This document shows positions 34,240 to 44,508 of a stretch of 64,000 nucleotides of DNA, in pieces; within the stretch, counting starts at the first letter, position 1; each line of letters opens with the position of its first letter. Position numbers and translations under genes: made by a program. A model generated the notes under the pieces. That model searched no databases. It had not been told where the DNA came from and worked only from the letters and a program-made list of their open reading frames with translations. This DNA comes from Pythium myriotylum (taxonomy: Eukaryota > Oomycota > Peronosporomycetes > Pythiales > Pythiaceae), in assembly GCA_023091665.1 (NCBI GenBank), contig JALJCQ010000004.1, positions 2,232,001 through 2,296,000 on the forward strand, in the 5' to 3' direction.

Positions 34240-34307
34240 TTGGCGTTCTCCGCCTTTCATCCTTGCTCTGGCCTGGTCATCATCAGAGACCTGCCTCACT
34301 GATCTTC

Positions 34308-35771
34308 ATGGCGTTCCTCTCCACTTCGCAGTGCTTTGGCCCCGATCTCGACAAAATCCGCAAACTCCAACCGGTACTCGAATCATTGAGCCGGTGGCAC
34401 CATCACTGTAGCTAACCTCTGGACCTGAGCTAGAATCCAGCTACTTACGAACCAGTGAACCCCACGCTGGCCAGTGGCACCCCATTCCGTACTACAAGCC
34501 GATATGGAACAATCGGGCCTCATTACTACGTCGCCCTGCAACAGAAAGCTGCGGCTAGCCCAGCAGCCTTGACCTTATCGTCTGTTGACGTATTACCCTC
34601 TTCTCCAACCTCTCTAAGATACAAGGTACCGACATCGTGGCACTACACTCCAACACAGCAAGGTCAGTTTCCACGCGTGTATACTGTCAGAGATTTGGAA
34701 GAAAAGAGAAAGGAGAGGATCAAATCAGCCAAAATGTCCGAGGTGTCAAGAAAATTAAAATCGCAGAACAAGCCAGAAGAAGTGCAACATCTTGCACTTG
34801 GCCCAGGAACCTATGACGTGGACAAAGATGTGCGTGGTGTGCTGCATCTTGCTGTGATCGCTTTTCGCAATCCGTGATAACCTTCGTCCATGGTGTTCCT
34901 AGTGGGACCTGGAGGCGATCTCAATACCATTCTCGTTCGGGAAGGACAGACGACGTGGTATTCTCGAGTGTTCGGTCGGTGAGCAGGATCTACGCTCATA
35001 CCACCGTCGCATGGAGAGATACAGCAAGAAACTCAGCGTGAGTTACCTGCTCCTTAATTAAGTATGCTTGGAGGAATTGTTCGTCCTCACGAGCATCCAA
35101 TGCAGGCCGATCAGCGCTCGCGCAGTGAGACTGCTCTCCTTCCGTTGCGTCGAGCGTCATCACATCTCACAGACGAAGTCGCAGAGCTATCTCGTGAGCT
35201 TGGGAAGAGCAACGAATATCTGAAGCAAAGTGCGTCTCGGCTGGAGCGCAAGCTATCCTCGCCAGCTGCACGCAGCGAGAAGTTTGAGCGATTTCTCGAT
35301 TCGCGACATGATCGGGAGGCGTTTCGTCGTGGCCCCGGTTCATATTTTGCTGATAAGAATCCCAAAACACTGGAGACCAATACTACTGTCGTCTCACCGT
35401 CGCTTCCTCTTGACGACCAGCAGCGTCAGGAACTTGAGGCTCTACTTGTAAAAAGTTCAGCGTCAGTACAGCACGTCTATACAAAGAAAAAGGCCACAAC
35501 GTTTGGGTTGGTGAAGCATCGCGACATGCTGACATCGATGAAAAGTGCTGGCCATTTGAGCGCTATTGCTGTTGAAGCCGAGATCGGGCCAGGATTGTAT
35601 GAGCCGAGTGCATCAATGTTCGGGACGGCATCTCACAACGTGAGATACAAACGGAAACCCAGGCAAAAGCCCCAACAAAAAGGACCATCTTGTGGAGACA
35701 GCGAAGAATTAGGACAGCAATGGCGAAAGATGCGTCGTGGTCCAAATATCTCCGAGAGTAATGACAATTGA
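34308..35771 (+). CDS. Sperm-tail PG-rich (STPG) repeat protein (420 aa, 4 exons)
   Basis: Exons 34308-34373, 34434-34829, 34903-35037 and 35106-35771, all phase 0, introns 60-73 bp. The first intron contains CTAAC and its TAG acceptor at 34432-34433 keeps the frame. STPG/ODF3-type repeats are visible as ALGPGTYDVDKD, RRGPGSYFADKNPK and IGPGLYEPSASMFG, with SIPFSFGKDRR- and TTFGLVKHRD-like intervening units. Such proteins sit inside doublet microtubules or along flagella in motile cells, so this is likely an axonemal or microtubule inner protein of zoospores. A C-terminal basic tail follows. It pairs functionally with DRC4 elsewhere in the window, but the two are not neighbours. Confidence 0.82.
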
Positions 35772-35812
35772 CCAAACAGAATCCCACGCATTCGCATGCT
35801 CAGCTCTCTTCT

Positions 35813-37708
35813 TTAGCTCACTCGCCGTAGAACAACAGCCCAGTTTGACTCGTCGTAATATGATTCCTCCACTACCGCGTTACCTGCCAGGACAACAAGT
35901 TCCTCCAGCTCGCCCTGCTTGAACATGTGACAGTACCGTTGGACGACGATCGGTTCATTCTTTTGTTCGGTCTCTCCGACGGCATTCTTGCTTGCAGCCT
36001 GGCTGTTGTCGGTGAATCGCTTGTCTAAGTTCCACGGGACCATAAAGTCCTGTTTGTTGCCTTCGAACTGTCGCTTCGAGTTGGCCTTCTGCTCGTGTGC
36101 CCAAGCGTAGATCACACCTCGACCACCTACCCGAAGCACACGGATAACTTCCTTCACGGCTGTCAGACGGTGATGCAGCGTGGACAGGTGGTGGAGGACG
36201 GCGATGGACAAGGCGGCATCACAGCACTGCGGACGGATGGGAACTGTGAGAGCGTCACATATGATCGCATTCAGTCCTCGTTGCTGGCAAATCTCAACAA
36301 GTTTAGTGCTTCTATCGCCTCCAACAATGAGACTCTTGGTCGCGTCCACGCACTTCATGTACTTGCCATTACCACAACCGATGTCGGCAACCCAAGAGCC
36401 AGGCTCTAATGATCGAACGAACTGAGCAACTCGTGGCCACGGATTGTAGCGGGTGCTGCTGAAGTGGTTCGCCACGGTCTCATAGAACTGGTGCACGTAC
36501 TGTTGTTCCACGAGCGTTGGCGCAAGAGACGCTTCACCTTCTTCGCCCAATGCTCTCTGCTTCTCGCGAGCTAGCAGACGCTGCTGCTCGCGTTCTTGCG
36601 CATCACACTGGACGGGGAAGTCACATTTGCATGGAGTCGACTGGACTTTTCGGAACGTGATAGAGACTCGTCGCTGGCGATCGACACGCTTCCCATCGAT
36701 GACGTCAAAGAGCCGAGGTGGGATCGCGTGCGTCCATTCGTATCGTGACGCACCGGTCATCACAAGCAGAGATCTCGGCTGAAGCAGAACACTTTCTTGA
36801 CGTCCATCTGGATGTTTGAACTCCATCACGATCTCGCTAGCCAGGCTTAGTGACGCGATCGCATTAGTGAACGCCGAGTGCGTGTCGATGTGGGCGGCAA
36901 TGCCCTGTCCTGGCAGGTATTCGTTTACTGTGATCTGGTCAGGTTTGTCCATGACACTCGTGGGGATATTGTCAATTAGTTGCTGGAGCGACGAGGGCAT
37001 TTGCTCAGGGAGTGGCTTCGATTCATCGCATCGACGAGTCTCGTAATTGAATTCGAACCCGTAGTGCTGGACCTGTCTAGCCTTCACTGTGTTTTTCCAT
37101 CGACTGCGCTCATCCGCATCGAAGCCCTGCAGCAGAGCCACCTCTTGCTCAGGCGTGATAAACTCAGGGAGGACGATCAACCCTGGAATGCGGGCCGATG
37201 GGTCTTCCAACGCGCGAATTCTCGACACATCGGCCACACGCATGAATGCGTCGCGAGCCTCTTTATCCTTCCGATGGATCGCAAACTCTACGTACATCGC
37301 GCGCTGGTTGATGAGCTCGCACGGTTTCTCATGGAGCTGCTCGCGCACCGTCGACGCCATTTGCTCCGTCGCAAGCTGAATTAGAATGACACGCCTGGCA
37401 GACTTGCCATAGTGGATGGCTTGGACACCCTCCGTGTCTCCTAGCAGTTTCGACAAGTGCGAGCGCAGTCGGTCCTCGGCGACCAGGGCCTCGGGGATGC
37501 GGCGACTCATCGTGCAGCGCAGGAAGCAGCTCGGGTACTCGTCCGAGACATAGTCGGTTATAGAGAACTCATGCGGCGTCTGCGCGTCATGTCCAACCAA
37601 CGAGGAACTGCGCTCAGATGCGCCAGACGAAGATGCAGCGGGGGGCGCCATTGGGGAGGGCGGCGCAGAGGTGTCGGCAGTCATGGGTTGACGCTCGCCC
37701 CACTCCAA
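35813..37708 (-). CDS. ALKBH8: ALKBH8-type tRNA wobble-uridine hydroxylase/methyltransferase (631 aa)
   Basis: Intronless, with the full animal domain order. An RRM-like domain is at about 60-150. The AlkB Fe(II)/2-oxoglutarate dioxygenase is at about 175-350 (NEYLPGQGIAAHIDTHSAF supplies the HxD pair near 273-275; the distal His is in EWTHAIPP near 325; the 2-oxoglutarate Arg is in RRVSITFRK). A Cys/His-containing linker is followed by a TRM9-like SAM methyltransferase (VADIGCGNGKYM near 440, then LSIAVLHHLSTLHHR, GGRGVIYAWAHEQK). The enzyme completes and hydroxylates mcm5U at tRNA wobble positions. The start could be MEWGERQ or eight codons later (MTADTS). It lies 2 kb from TRM10, another tRNA modifier. 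Confidence 0.94.
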   Translation of the reverse strand: MEWGERQPMTADTSAPPSPMAPPAASSSGASERSSSLVGHDAQTPHEFSITDYVSDEYPSCFLRCTMSRRIPEALVAEDRLRSHLSKLLGDTEGVQAIHYGKSARRVILIQLATEQMASTVREQLHEKPCELINQRAMYVEFAIHRKDKEARDAFMRVADVSRIRALEDPSARIPGLIVLPEFITPEQEVALLQGFDADERSRWKNTVKARQVQHYGFEFNYETRRCDESKPLPEQMPSSLQQLIDNIPTSVMDKPDQITVNEYLPGQGIAAHIDTHSAFTNAIASLSLASEIVMEFKHPDGRQESVLLQPRSLLVMTGASRYEWTHAIPPRLFDVIDGKRVDRQRRVSITFRKVQSTPCKCDFPVQCDAQEREQQRLLAREKQRALGEEGEASLAPTLVEQQYVHQFYETVANHFSSTRYNPWPRVAQFVRSLEPGSWVADIGCGNGKYMKCVDATKSLIVGGDRSTKLVEICQQRGLNAIICDALTVPIRPQCCDAALSIAVLHHLSTLHHRLTAVKEVIRVLRVGGRGVIYAWAHEQKANSKRQFEGNKQDFMVPWNLDKRFTDNSQAASKNAVGETEQKNEPIVVQRYCHMFKQGELEELVVLAGNAVVEESYYDESNWAVVLRRVS

Positions 37709-37797
37709 TCACCAGTCCACTCGTCTATGGGATTGATTAGCTCAGCCTATCCTAGACTCTGGTTCTAGTATCTGTGACGCGCGCATCTTGGAGCTCC

Positions 37798-38733
37798 TCA
37801 ATCGGTCCCAGCACCAGGTTTTGTGGCAACGAGGAAGAAGCGCTTGAGATTGAAGATCGTTCGTCCATCGCTCTGCTTGGCGTAGGCGGTAGCAATGAGC
37901 TGCCTGTACGTGGCCTCGAACTTCTCCGCGCGTGCCGATCCGCGGCCACCGACAGCCTCGAGATATGGACCGAGGGCTGTCGAGGACGTGAAGTCAGCGA
38001 CTGGCGCCTCACCCTCCATGACCTGCGCATATACCGTTGCCCACATGTCCAAATTCTCTTGGATCGACTCTCCAATTAGCCCTTTGAAGATCTCGTAGTA
38101 GAAGCTCGGTTCTTGCTCGCACGTGACCCATCGTACGTTCGCGACATCCTTCTCCCAGCCGAGCTGCTTGGCAGTCTCTACCATGAGCTGATGACTTGGC
38201 TGCGTTCGCGAGTCTGGGATCTGGAACGCAAGAACGCCGCCCGGCTTGAGGAACGAGAACAAACGGGGAAATAGAGCCTTGTGGACTTCAGAATTGACCC
38301 ATTGAAACGCTGCATTGGAGTAGATCAGATCGACTGGTTCGCTTGGTGTGAATGAGTCGAATGTTGCCTCAACATAAGTGAAACGGCTCGTGTCCAACGC
38401 CGAATTGGCAAGGTGGTCCGCTTTAGCTCGTTCGAGCATCGCAATCGACGAATCCACGAACGTTACGTGTGCGGACGGCCAACGCTGCCTGGTTGGCATT
38501 AGCGTAAGCGTCGAAGAGCGTGTTATTCACCGCGCAAAAACGTACATGAATGCCGGCGCGATGTTGCCGGTGCCAGCGCCGAGATCAACGATGCGACTTT
38601 CTCGATCGGAGGCGTTTTCAGTCGGAAGACTTGGCACACGACCGAGCAGCTCAAGAGCTGGACGCAAGCGGAGTCGCTCGAAGGCGAGATACTTGGCTGG
38701 GTGCCACTGTTGCGATCCACGTGCCACACTCAT
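37798..38733 (-). CDS. Trans-aconitate 2-methyltransferase-like enzyme, copy 2 (292 aa)
   Basis: Exons 38733-38546 and 38488-37798, a 57-bp phase-2 intron at the same codon as in copy 1 (10990-11909). The methyltransferase motifs are intact: IVDLGAGTGNIAP, VTFVDSSIAML, VDLIYSNAAFQWV, LKPGGVLAFQIPD and WEKDVANVRWVTCEQ. The two proteins look similar along most of their length (for example both have PRLFSFLKPGGVLAFQIPD), but this copy has a four-residue insert before motif I (ENASDRES) and lower GC. It is 26 kb away on the opposite strand, so the duplication was not a simple local tandem event, or it was later rearranged. Confidence 0.88.
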
Positions 38734-39109
38734 GGGTCACAGACTGAAATAGAGTGGAGCTGACTCGGGGTACGTTGGGAAATGACCTGAACCTTCGGGG
38801 TCTCGGTTGAAGCACCTCAATGGAGTCAACACCCAAACTTGCCGTCTGATTGACGTGTCGCAAACGTCCGAATGAGTTCATGCGTTCTCTGCGGCAAGTG
38901 TCTTCAAACTTGCTCACACTTCAAATGTCGACGACAGCTGTCGTCTCCGATATCTGATAGGTACTTCGAAGGAGATGACAGGCTGTTGTGTGAGCAGAGT
39001 TCAGAGATCAACATTCAGATGCACATGTATTTCAAACATGAAGCCAAATTGGCACACTTGAAGGCTTACGCCCGAAGCCGTAAGCTCTAAAGGGAGCGTT
39101 GGTCCGCAC
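38734..39109. other. Intergenic spacer, nothing recognised
   Basis: A 376-bp gap between two minus-strand genes, the methyltransferase start and the DCAF11 stop. A plus-strand ORF at 38872-39090 has no recognisable features. Confidence 0.5.
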
Positions 39110-40649
39110 TCATTCCTGGCGTTGCCACACGCACAGCTTCCCGTAAAAGTCAGGCGACACGATTGTTGGTTCGAAAGGATGCCATCGAACGTCGCGCGTA
39201 AGTCCATCCGGCTTCATCGCGAAGATTTCCACCAGGTCGCCGGAGATCGCGTCGTACACATACACACGCCCGTCCGCAGATCCAGAAATGACGTACTTTT
39301 GTCCTGTCGAGTGCAGTGGCGAGAAGTGGCAGCGCACGAGCGTCTCCATCACGAGATGGCCACGGTAGGTCATGACCGATTTATCTTGTGGATGGGCGAC
39401 TGGGAGCTTACGCAGTCCTGGGAACTCCTGGTAGCGGTAGTCCCAGCGGTGGGGCTTGCGGTAATACGGCAAGCGATCGTGCTGTGCCGCTGAGTAGCAC
39501 TTGCGCAAGTCCCAGAGTTTAGCAGTCTGGTCCTTAGAGTTCGACAAAAAGTAGTATCCGTCGTCACGAGAAGAGATGTGCGTGAGGCCATCAATGTGAC
39601 CTGGAAATACCCCCTGCGGCTTCGGGTTGGACTCGGACAGGACACGGCGATCCCATAGCTTTATCAGCGAGTCATCTGAGCCGCTCACAAACACGTTAGA
39701 GTGCATCGGACCATCTACAAATGCGATCGCGTTGACATCGTCGTCGTGGCCTTCAGCGTGGCATAGTGGCGTCTTTGTCTGCATGTCGTAGAGCACGACC
39801 GAGTTGCTCGTGGTGCCAGCGACAAACTCCGTCCCTGAAGAGTTCACATCGATCGACCAGACTCCGCAGCGAGCCCTATACATGTATCGAGCATCGATCG
39901 ATGCGCGGGAGGGCATGCGGTTAATGGAGAACACTTCCTCGTGGCGGGAGTCTTTGAAGTCTACTGCAACCATGCGGACGTTGCTGTTAATTGACGAATA
40001 GATGACGTTTTGATCATCGGGCGTAAACTTGGCATCGGTCACGGTCCATTGCATCTCACGGACGGGGAGCAACGCGTTGCGCTGCCAGTTGATCGTGTCA
40101 TAAATGAGAACGTGTCGAAGTTGGCCGGCGACGAGGAATCGTGTGCCCTTGGAATTAAACCCACCACAGTAGAGTCGTTCGCCGACGTAGTCGACACACT
40201 TGCAGTGCTTGTTCTGCTGGAACGGCAAAAACGTTTCTTGCAGGCGCAGGTGCTGTGCCTTGGAGCTGCGTCCGCACTGCTCGCGCTGGGCGAGTGCGTA
40301 GAACATTTGTCTCGAGCTGCCGTTCTTGCTGCGCCTCTGCACGGCGAGCGGGTCGCGGCCGTAGTCTGACGCGTACGACTTGAGTTGGTGCGCGATGCGC
40401 TCGTCCAGGATCTTCTTCTGCTGGCGCCGCTCAAAATCGGTCTTGACGAAGCGCATGGGCATGAACGTCTGGCCGGCAAACACGCGCTCGACCGTCGCGC
40501 GCAGCTCGGCAGGCAGCACCGACGGCACGTCGGCCGTGGCCGTGGGCACCCACTCCTCGCCGCCCTCGTCGTCGGGCTCTTCGTCGTCGTGCTCCTCGCT
40601 CTCCTCGTCCTCGCGGTCGCCGTGGGGCGCATCGTCGTCGTCTTCCTCC

Positions 40650-40681
<32 letters not shown>

Positions 40682-40798
40682 TTCCTCGTCGCTGTAAACG
40701 GCGACCACGAGCGTGCCCTGCGGCGGCAGCCAGTCCTCGTCGCTCTCGCTGTCCTCCAGCGCCTCGTACTCGCGCGCGGCGTCGCTCTCGGACGCCAT
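39110..40798 (-). CDS. DCAF11: DCAF11-type WD40 protein, CUL4 ligase substrate receptor (562 aa)
   Basis: Intronless. The N-terminal 110 residues carry a run of Glu/Asp; a conserved helical region (LPFQQNKHCKCVDYVGERLY) then leads into seven WD repeats. The order and wording match DCAF11/LEC14B: GCVWSIDVNSSGTEFVAGTT-like repeat, FVSGSDDSLIKLWDRRVL, VFPGHIDGLTHISSRDDGYY, SKDQTAKLWDLRK, RWDYRYQEFPG, YRGHLVMETLVRCHFSP and a final RDVRWHPFEPTIVSPDFYG. DCAF11 is a DDB1-CUL4 substrate receptor. The WDRR and WDLRK ends of two blades are the WDxR-type DDB1 contacts. Its Glu/Asp tract makes long antisense Ser ORFs, which I ignored. Confidence 0.93.
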
Positions 40799-41306
40799 CG
40801 GGATCCACTTCTGGTAAGGTCTTCGGTGTGCTTCCTTTGTTCAAGCGGTCGACTGAGTTGTGCCAAATCTGGGTGGTTTACGAAACCCTGGAAGCTGGCG
40901 AACCGCCTCCAAATTATACCTGCTTTTGACAAAACGTCACCAGTCGCACCTCCACTCAAGCCATCGAAGGAGTTGGCGGGAATGAAGGTGTCTCGCCGGG
41001 GCTCAGGCGGCCGCCTCCGCCGAGAGATCGCCCGTCGCCGCTCGCGCTGCCCGGCGACCCGGCGGCTCGTGCGTCGCGAGCGAGCAGAGCGACGGAGCTG
41101 CTCAAGCACCACGGCCGCAAGGCGAGTTTCTTCACGCAGGGGACGTCGTGACGCTTGAAGTTGCGGGAGGTGGGCGGAATGTCGCTTGAAGAAAAGGATG
41201 TTGCGCGAACGTTGCCGGTGGGACCGCCGATGACGGATCTCGTTTCTTCCTCGTTGAAGAGCTGCGCTCCTCACTTCGCTCTCGGCGCCCTTGCCCCCGC
41301 GTGACC
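40799..41306. promoter_or_regulatory. Divergent promoter region, 508 bp
   Basis: Lies between the DCAF11 start (minus) and the nucleoside transporter start (plus). The centre (40980-41150) is very GC-rich with open frames encoding Arg/Pro-rich sequence. I could not thread a convincing gene through it. Confidence 0.4.
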
Positions 41307-42656
41307 ATGGCCCCCGCCGCGCCGCACTCGGCCGCCGCAGCCCACGCCGTCTGGGCGATCTTGTTCGTGACCGGCATCGCGTCGTCGCTCGCGTGGAACG
41401 TATTCGTGACGGCGCAAAAGTACTTTCATGAGCGGCTAGCGGGCACACCCTATGAGGAATCCTTCGTCAACTGGTTCAGCACGGGCTTCTTCATCACAAC
41501 GCTATTGACGATGCTAGTGCGGACGCTTTTCGTCGGCGACAAGATGCCCGGCCCAGTCAAGACCATCTTCAGCGCGGAGATCGTGATGCTCGCCATCATG
41601 TTTGGCCACACAGTGCTCACGCGCATGCCCGAGTTCCACGGCACCGAGTTCTTCAAGATCACGATGGCCAGCATTGTTGTAGTCGGTTCAGCCAACACGC
41701 TGATGCAAGATGGCCTGCTCCGGCTTGTATCGACGTTTCCACCAAAGTACACCCAAGCCGTTGTCTCTGGCCAGGCAATGGCGGGTGTTGTGGTCGCTGT
41801 CTCGAACTTTGTGATTCTTGCTGTGAATGGTGGTGATGACAAGCCTACAAAAGCTACTGGGTTTCTCCACGCGCTTCGCGCAGACGCAGACCTCTGCGCT
41901 TTCGTTTACTTCGTGTTCGTCTTTATTGTGGTACTCTTGAGCACCGTGGCGTTTCTCATCCTCACGAAGATGCCGCTCTTTCGTCACTACCACCATTTCC
42001 AACAGCCGAAGGAAAAACCGTATCTTGAGGCTGCGAGACGAAAGACGGATGGCTCCCAGTCAAGCGAGAGGCTGCTCGAAGATGTCGAGGACCAAGACGA
42101 AGACAAGGACCTGTACCTGGTTGACTTGGTGTACAAGATCCGCTTCCACGGAGCAACGGTGTTTCTTGTGTTTTTCATCTCAGTTGCAGTGTTTCCGGGT
42201 CTAACTTCACTGCTCCACTCGAACAACCCAGACAAAGGCCGCTTTTTCCGCGACCTGTTCATTCCTGCGGGGTTCGTCGTGTTCAACACTGCAGATCTGA
42301 TCGGTCGATGGACTGCAGCGTCCGTGCCGATGCTCAGTGAGCGGAAATTGCTAGGTGCTGCCATCGCTCGCTCACTCTTCTGTCCGCTATTCATGTTCAG
42401 TAACTTGCAAAACCAGCGTAACCAAGTGATCTCACTGCTGCTGTTCAAGAGCGACATACTGTCTGCCATGTTTATCATTGCATGTGGCTACACGAACGGC
42501 CTCTTCTCGACACAAGCTCTCATGCAGTATCCTCGCGTGCTTTCCGGTAGCAAGGAAAAAGAACTTGGCGGCACGCTCATGTTCTTCCTACTGTCATTGG
42601 GGTTGTTTGCTGGAGCACTGTTTTCTTTCGTATTGCTCGCCATGCTCAAACCATAA
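41307..42656 (+). CDS. Equilibrative nucleoside transporter, SLC29/ENT family (449 aa)
   Basis: Intronless. About eleven hydrophobic segments are visible. The first is AVWAILFVTGIASSLAWNVF, where the family usually has a G(x)LLPWNxF motif; SLAWNVF keeps the W-N pair. A large charged loop lies after helix 6 (about 245-275, acidic EDVEDQDEDKD). The second half contains FIPAGFVVFNTADLIGRWTA, equivalent to the family's FN..D..GR signature, and ends in a glycine-rich last pair of helices. ENTs carry nucleosides or nucleobases across the plasma membrane; parasites and saprotrophs use them for purine salvage. The ATG at 41307 is preferred over the GTG codon two triplets upstream. Confidence 0.9.
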   Translation: MAPAAPHSAAAAHAVWAILFVTGIASSLAWNVFVTAQKYFHERLAGTPYEESFVNWFSTGFFITTLLTMLVRTLFVGDKMPGPVKTIFSAEIVMLAIMFGHTVLTRMPEFHGTEFFKITMASIVVVGSANTLMQDGLLRLVSTFPPKYTQAVVSGQAMAGVVVAVSNFVILAVNGGDDKPTKATGFLHALRADADLCAFVYFVFVFIVVLLSTVAFLILTKMPLFRHYHHFQQPKEKPYLEAARRKTDGSQSSERLLEDVEDQDEDKDLYLVDLVYKIRFHGATVFLVFFISVAVFPGLTSLLHSNNPDKGRFFRDLFIPAGFVVFNTADLIGRWTAASVPMLSERKLLGAAIARSLFCPLFMFSNLQNQRNQVISLLLFKSDILSAMFIIACGYTNGLFSTQALMQYPRVLSGSKEKELGGTLMFFLLSLGLFAGALFSFVLLAMLKP

Positions 42657-43392
42657 CCTTCCAGCACTAGCTTACGTCATTCTCGCACTCACGCAATTGG
42701 TGTCAATAGCAAGGTACGATACCTCGACAAAGAAATTTAAATAATGTGAGCGAGCCGCTCACATCGACAAAGCCATCGTATGCATGCCAGAGTATTCGGA
42801 GCAGTTGCTGCTTGGAGCTCTTGTTTCCGCACATGTCTTTGCTGCAACACCCACCACTAATTTCGAGCGGCTCTGGCTCCCACGCTTGACATTCGTCAAC
42901 ACGCACCTCATGCTTCGATCATCTCTTGAAGAGCTACACAGAATGATCGTATTTTGAAGGAGTGGTGGTCATTCTCAGCTACAGCGTGTTCGGATTGGTG
43001 AAAAATGGAGTTTTGACAGGCTCCAACCACGTCACAGGGATGACCAGAGAAATATGAGACGAAGCAGCTTCTCGGTCACGCGTAAGGATGTGCGCGATTG
43101 GTCGTGGCTGGGATCTGAGGCCCACTGGCAGCAGGGTGACGCACTCGTGTCGCTTCATGGGCATTAAGGGAGATGAGACACGTCAAACAACGCGCCAACG
43201 ACCACGACAAGAACCTTCCCCCCTGTTGGCTCTCGGTGCAGATTCAGTCGTCAGATTGCGATCGCCAGCGATGAAGGGAGAATCCAGTGAATGGTTCTCG
43301 TGAGCGAGTGGAGATAGAGAGAGACTCGAATGCATGCTCATTACCTGTTTTGCTTTGTTCCGAACACCAGCCTGCATATCAACACATGAACC
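42657..43392. other. Intergenic spacer before the SWEET array, nothing recognised
   Basis: A 736-bp gap. It holds the 3' end of the transporter gene and the promoter of the first SWEET. I searched for a degenerate extra SWEET copy (PLEKV, MMYGYL, GQTR motifs) in all frames and saw none. Confidence 0.5.
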
Positions 43393-44214
43393 ATGACCGG
43401 CAGTATCGTCATTAACATCTTCCGTGTGCTTGCGGCTTGCACGTCGCTAATGATGATCCTCAGTCCCATGCCGACAGTATACCGAATTCACAAGACCCAC
43501 AAGACTGGACACATGTCCATATTCCCGCTACTCGCCGTCGTCGCGAACTGCCACACATGGATGATGTACGGCTACCTGGACGAAGATATCTTCCCTGTAT
43601 TCATCACTTTCGCAGTGGGTGACGTCATTTCCATCATCTACATCATCATCTTCTATCGCTGGAGTTCGGAACGTGCCAAGGCCAACAAGCTTCTCGCAAT
43701 TTTTGGCGTCGCTCTGCTTGGAGCAAGTATCTACGCTCTTCTTGGCGGGCTGGGGTACACAGGCCAGACTCGACACCAGGTTGCAAGCTTCGCCGGCTAT
43801 TTTGCTATCGTCGCGTCACTCATACTCTATTCGTCTCCGCTGGAGAAGGTTGTCAAGGTCTTCAAGCACAAGTCAGCCGTTTTCATTCCGATCCACATGG
43901 TCATTGCAGGCACCACCAATAACCTTACATGGGTCATCTACACGAGCCTCGCCCGCAAGTGGCTGATGTTTGCGCCCAATGTGACGACATTGATGGTCGG
44001 CATCTTCCAAATCGTTGTCTACTTCTTCGTGTACAACCCAAAGACCCATCCTCTCGGTGATGACTGGAAGGAGCATGACGCCAGCGTCAGTGAAGACGAC
44101 GACATCGTTCCAACACCTACAGACGAAGATGCAGATCTCGAGAGCCCCAACTTCGTCCAGGTCGAGACTCCAAAAGCCAATGCCATCATGGCGCCACCCC
44201 ATTTCCAGGTTTAA
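43393..44214 (+). CDS. SWEET sugar transporter, array copy 1 (273 aa, intronless)
   Basis: A seven-helix SWEET built from two MtN3/saliva triple-helix bundles. The first bundle includes LSPMPTVYRIHKTHKTGHMS and WMMYGYLDEDIFPVF; the second includes GQTRHQVASFAGYFAIVASL, LYSSPLEKVVKVFKHKSAV and TNNLTWVIYTSLARKW. SWEETs are facilitative sucrose or hexose uniporters. The C-terminal cytosolic tail is acidic (SEDDDIVPTPTDEDADLE). Unlike the four downstream copies it has no intron: the codon W at 'CHTW' runs straight into MMYGYL. It is the closest match to copy 2 in its N-terminal helix (both [11 protein letters not shown], against VMSIVPL in copies 3-5). Confidence 0.95.
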   Translation: MTGSIVINIFRVLAACTSLMMILSPMPTVYRIHKTHKTGHMSIFPLLAVVANCHTWMMYGYLDEDIFPVFITFAVGDVISIIYIIIFYRWSSERAKANKLLAIFGVALLGASIYALLGGLGYTGQTRHQVASFAGYFAIVASLILYSSPLEKVVKVFKHKSAVFIPIHMVIAGTTNNLTWVIYTSLARKWLMFAPNVTTLMVGIFQIVVYFFVYNPKTHPLGDDWKEHDASVSEDDDIVPTPTDEDADLESPNFVQVETPKANAIMAPPHFQV

Positions 44215-44477
44215 TGCCGTGCTGGTGGTCAAAAGCCACATTGAACTACGACCGTCAAACACCTCCAAGCTGCTTAGAACTACAATTCTAGTCATGGTTC
44301 ATGTATGTTGCTGTTCTCGAATCTCATTGATGTTCTCGCTATTCAGTCATGCAATGTCCATTTCGAGAGCCATCGATCCCCTTGATATTCCAGGCCCATT
44401 CTGAAACCGAATCTGGTATTCTCAGGCCGGCGGAGCTTGTAGCATCCCATGGATGCAAGCCGCGCGCAATCCAAACA

Positions 44478-44508
<31 letters not shown>

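Noticed and set aside
40969..41160. Possible small plus-strand gene in the DCAF11/transporter gap
   Set aside because: All three frames are open for 50-80 codons because of extreme GC content, with no splice pattern or motif favouring any one of them.
39110..41448. Long Arg/Ser and acidic shadow frames over and upstream of DCAF11
   Set aside because: Generated by the Glu/Asp tract and GC-rich divergent promoter; no conserved features, and they conflict with the WD40 gene.
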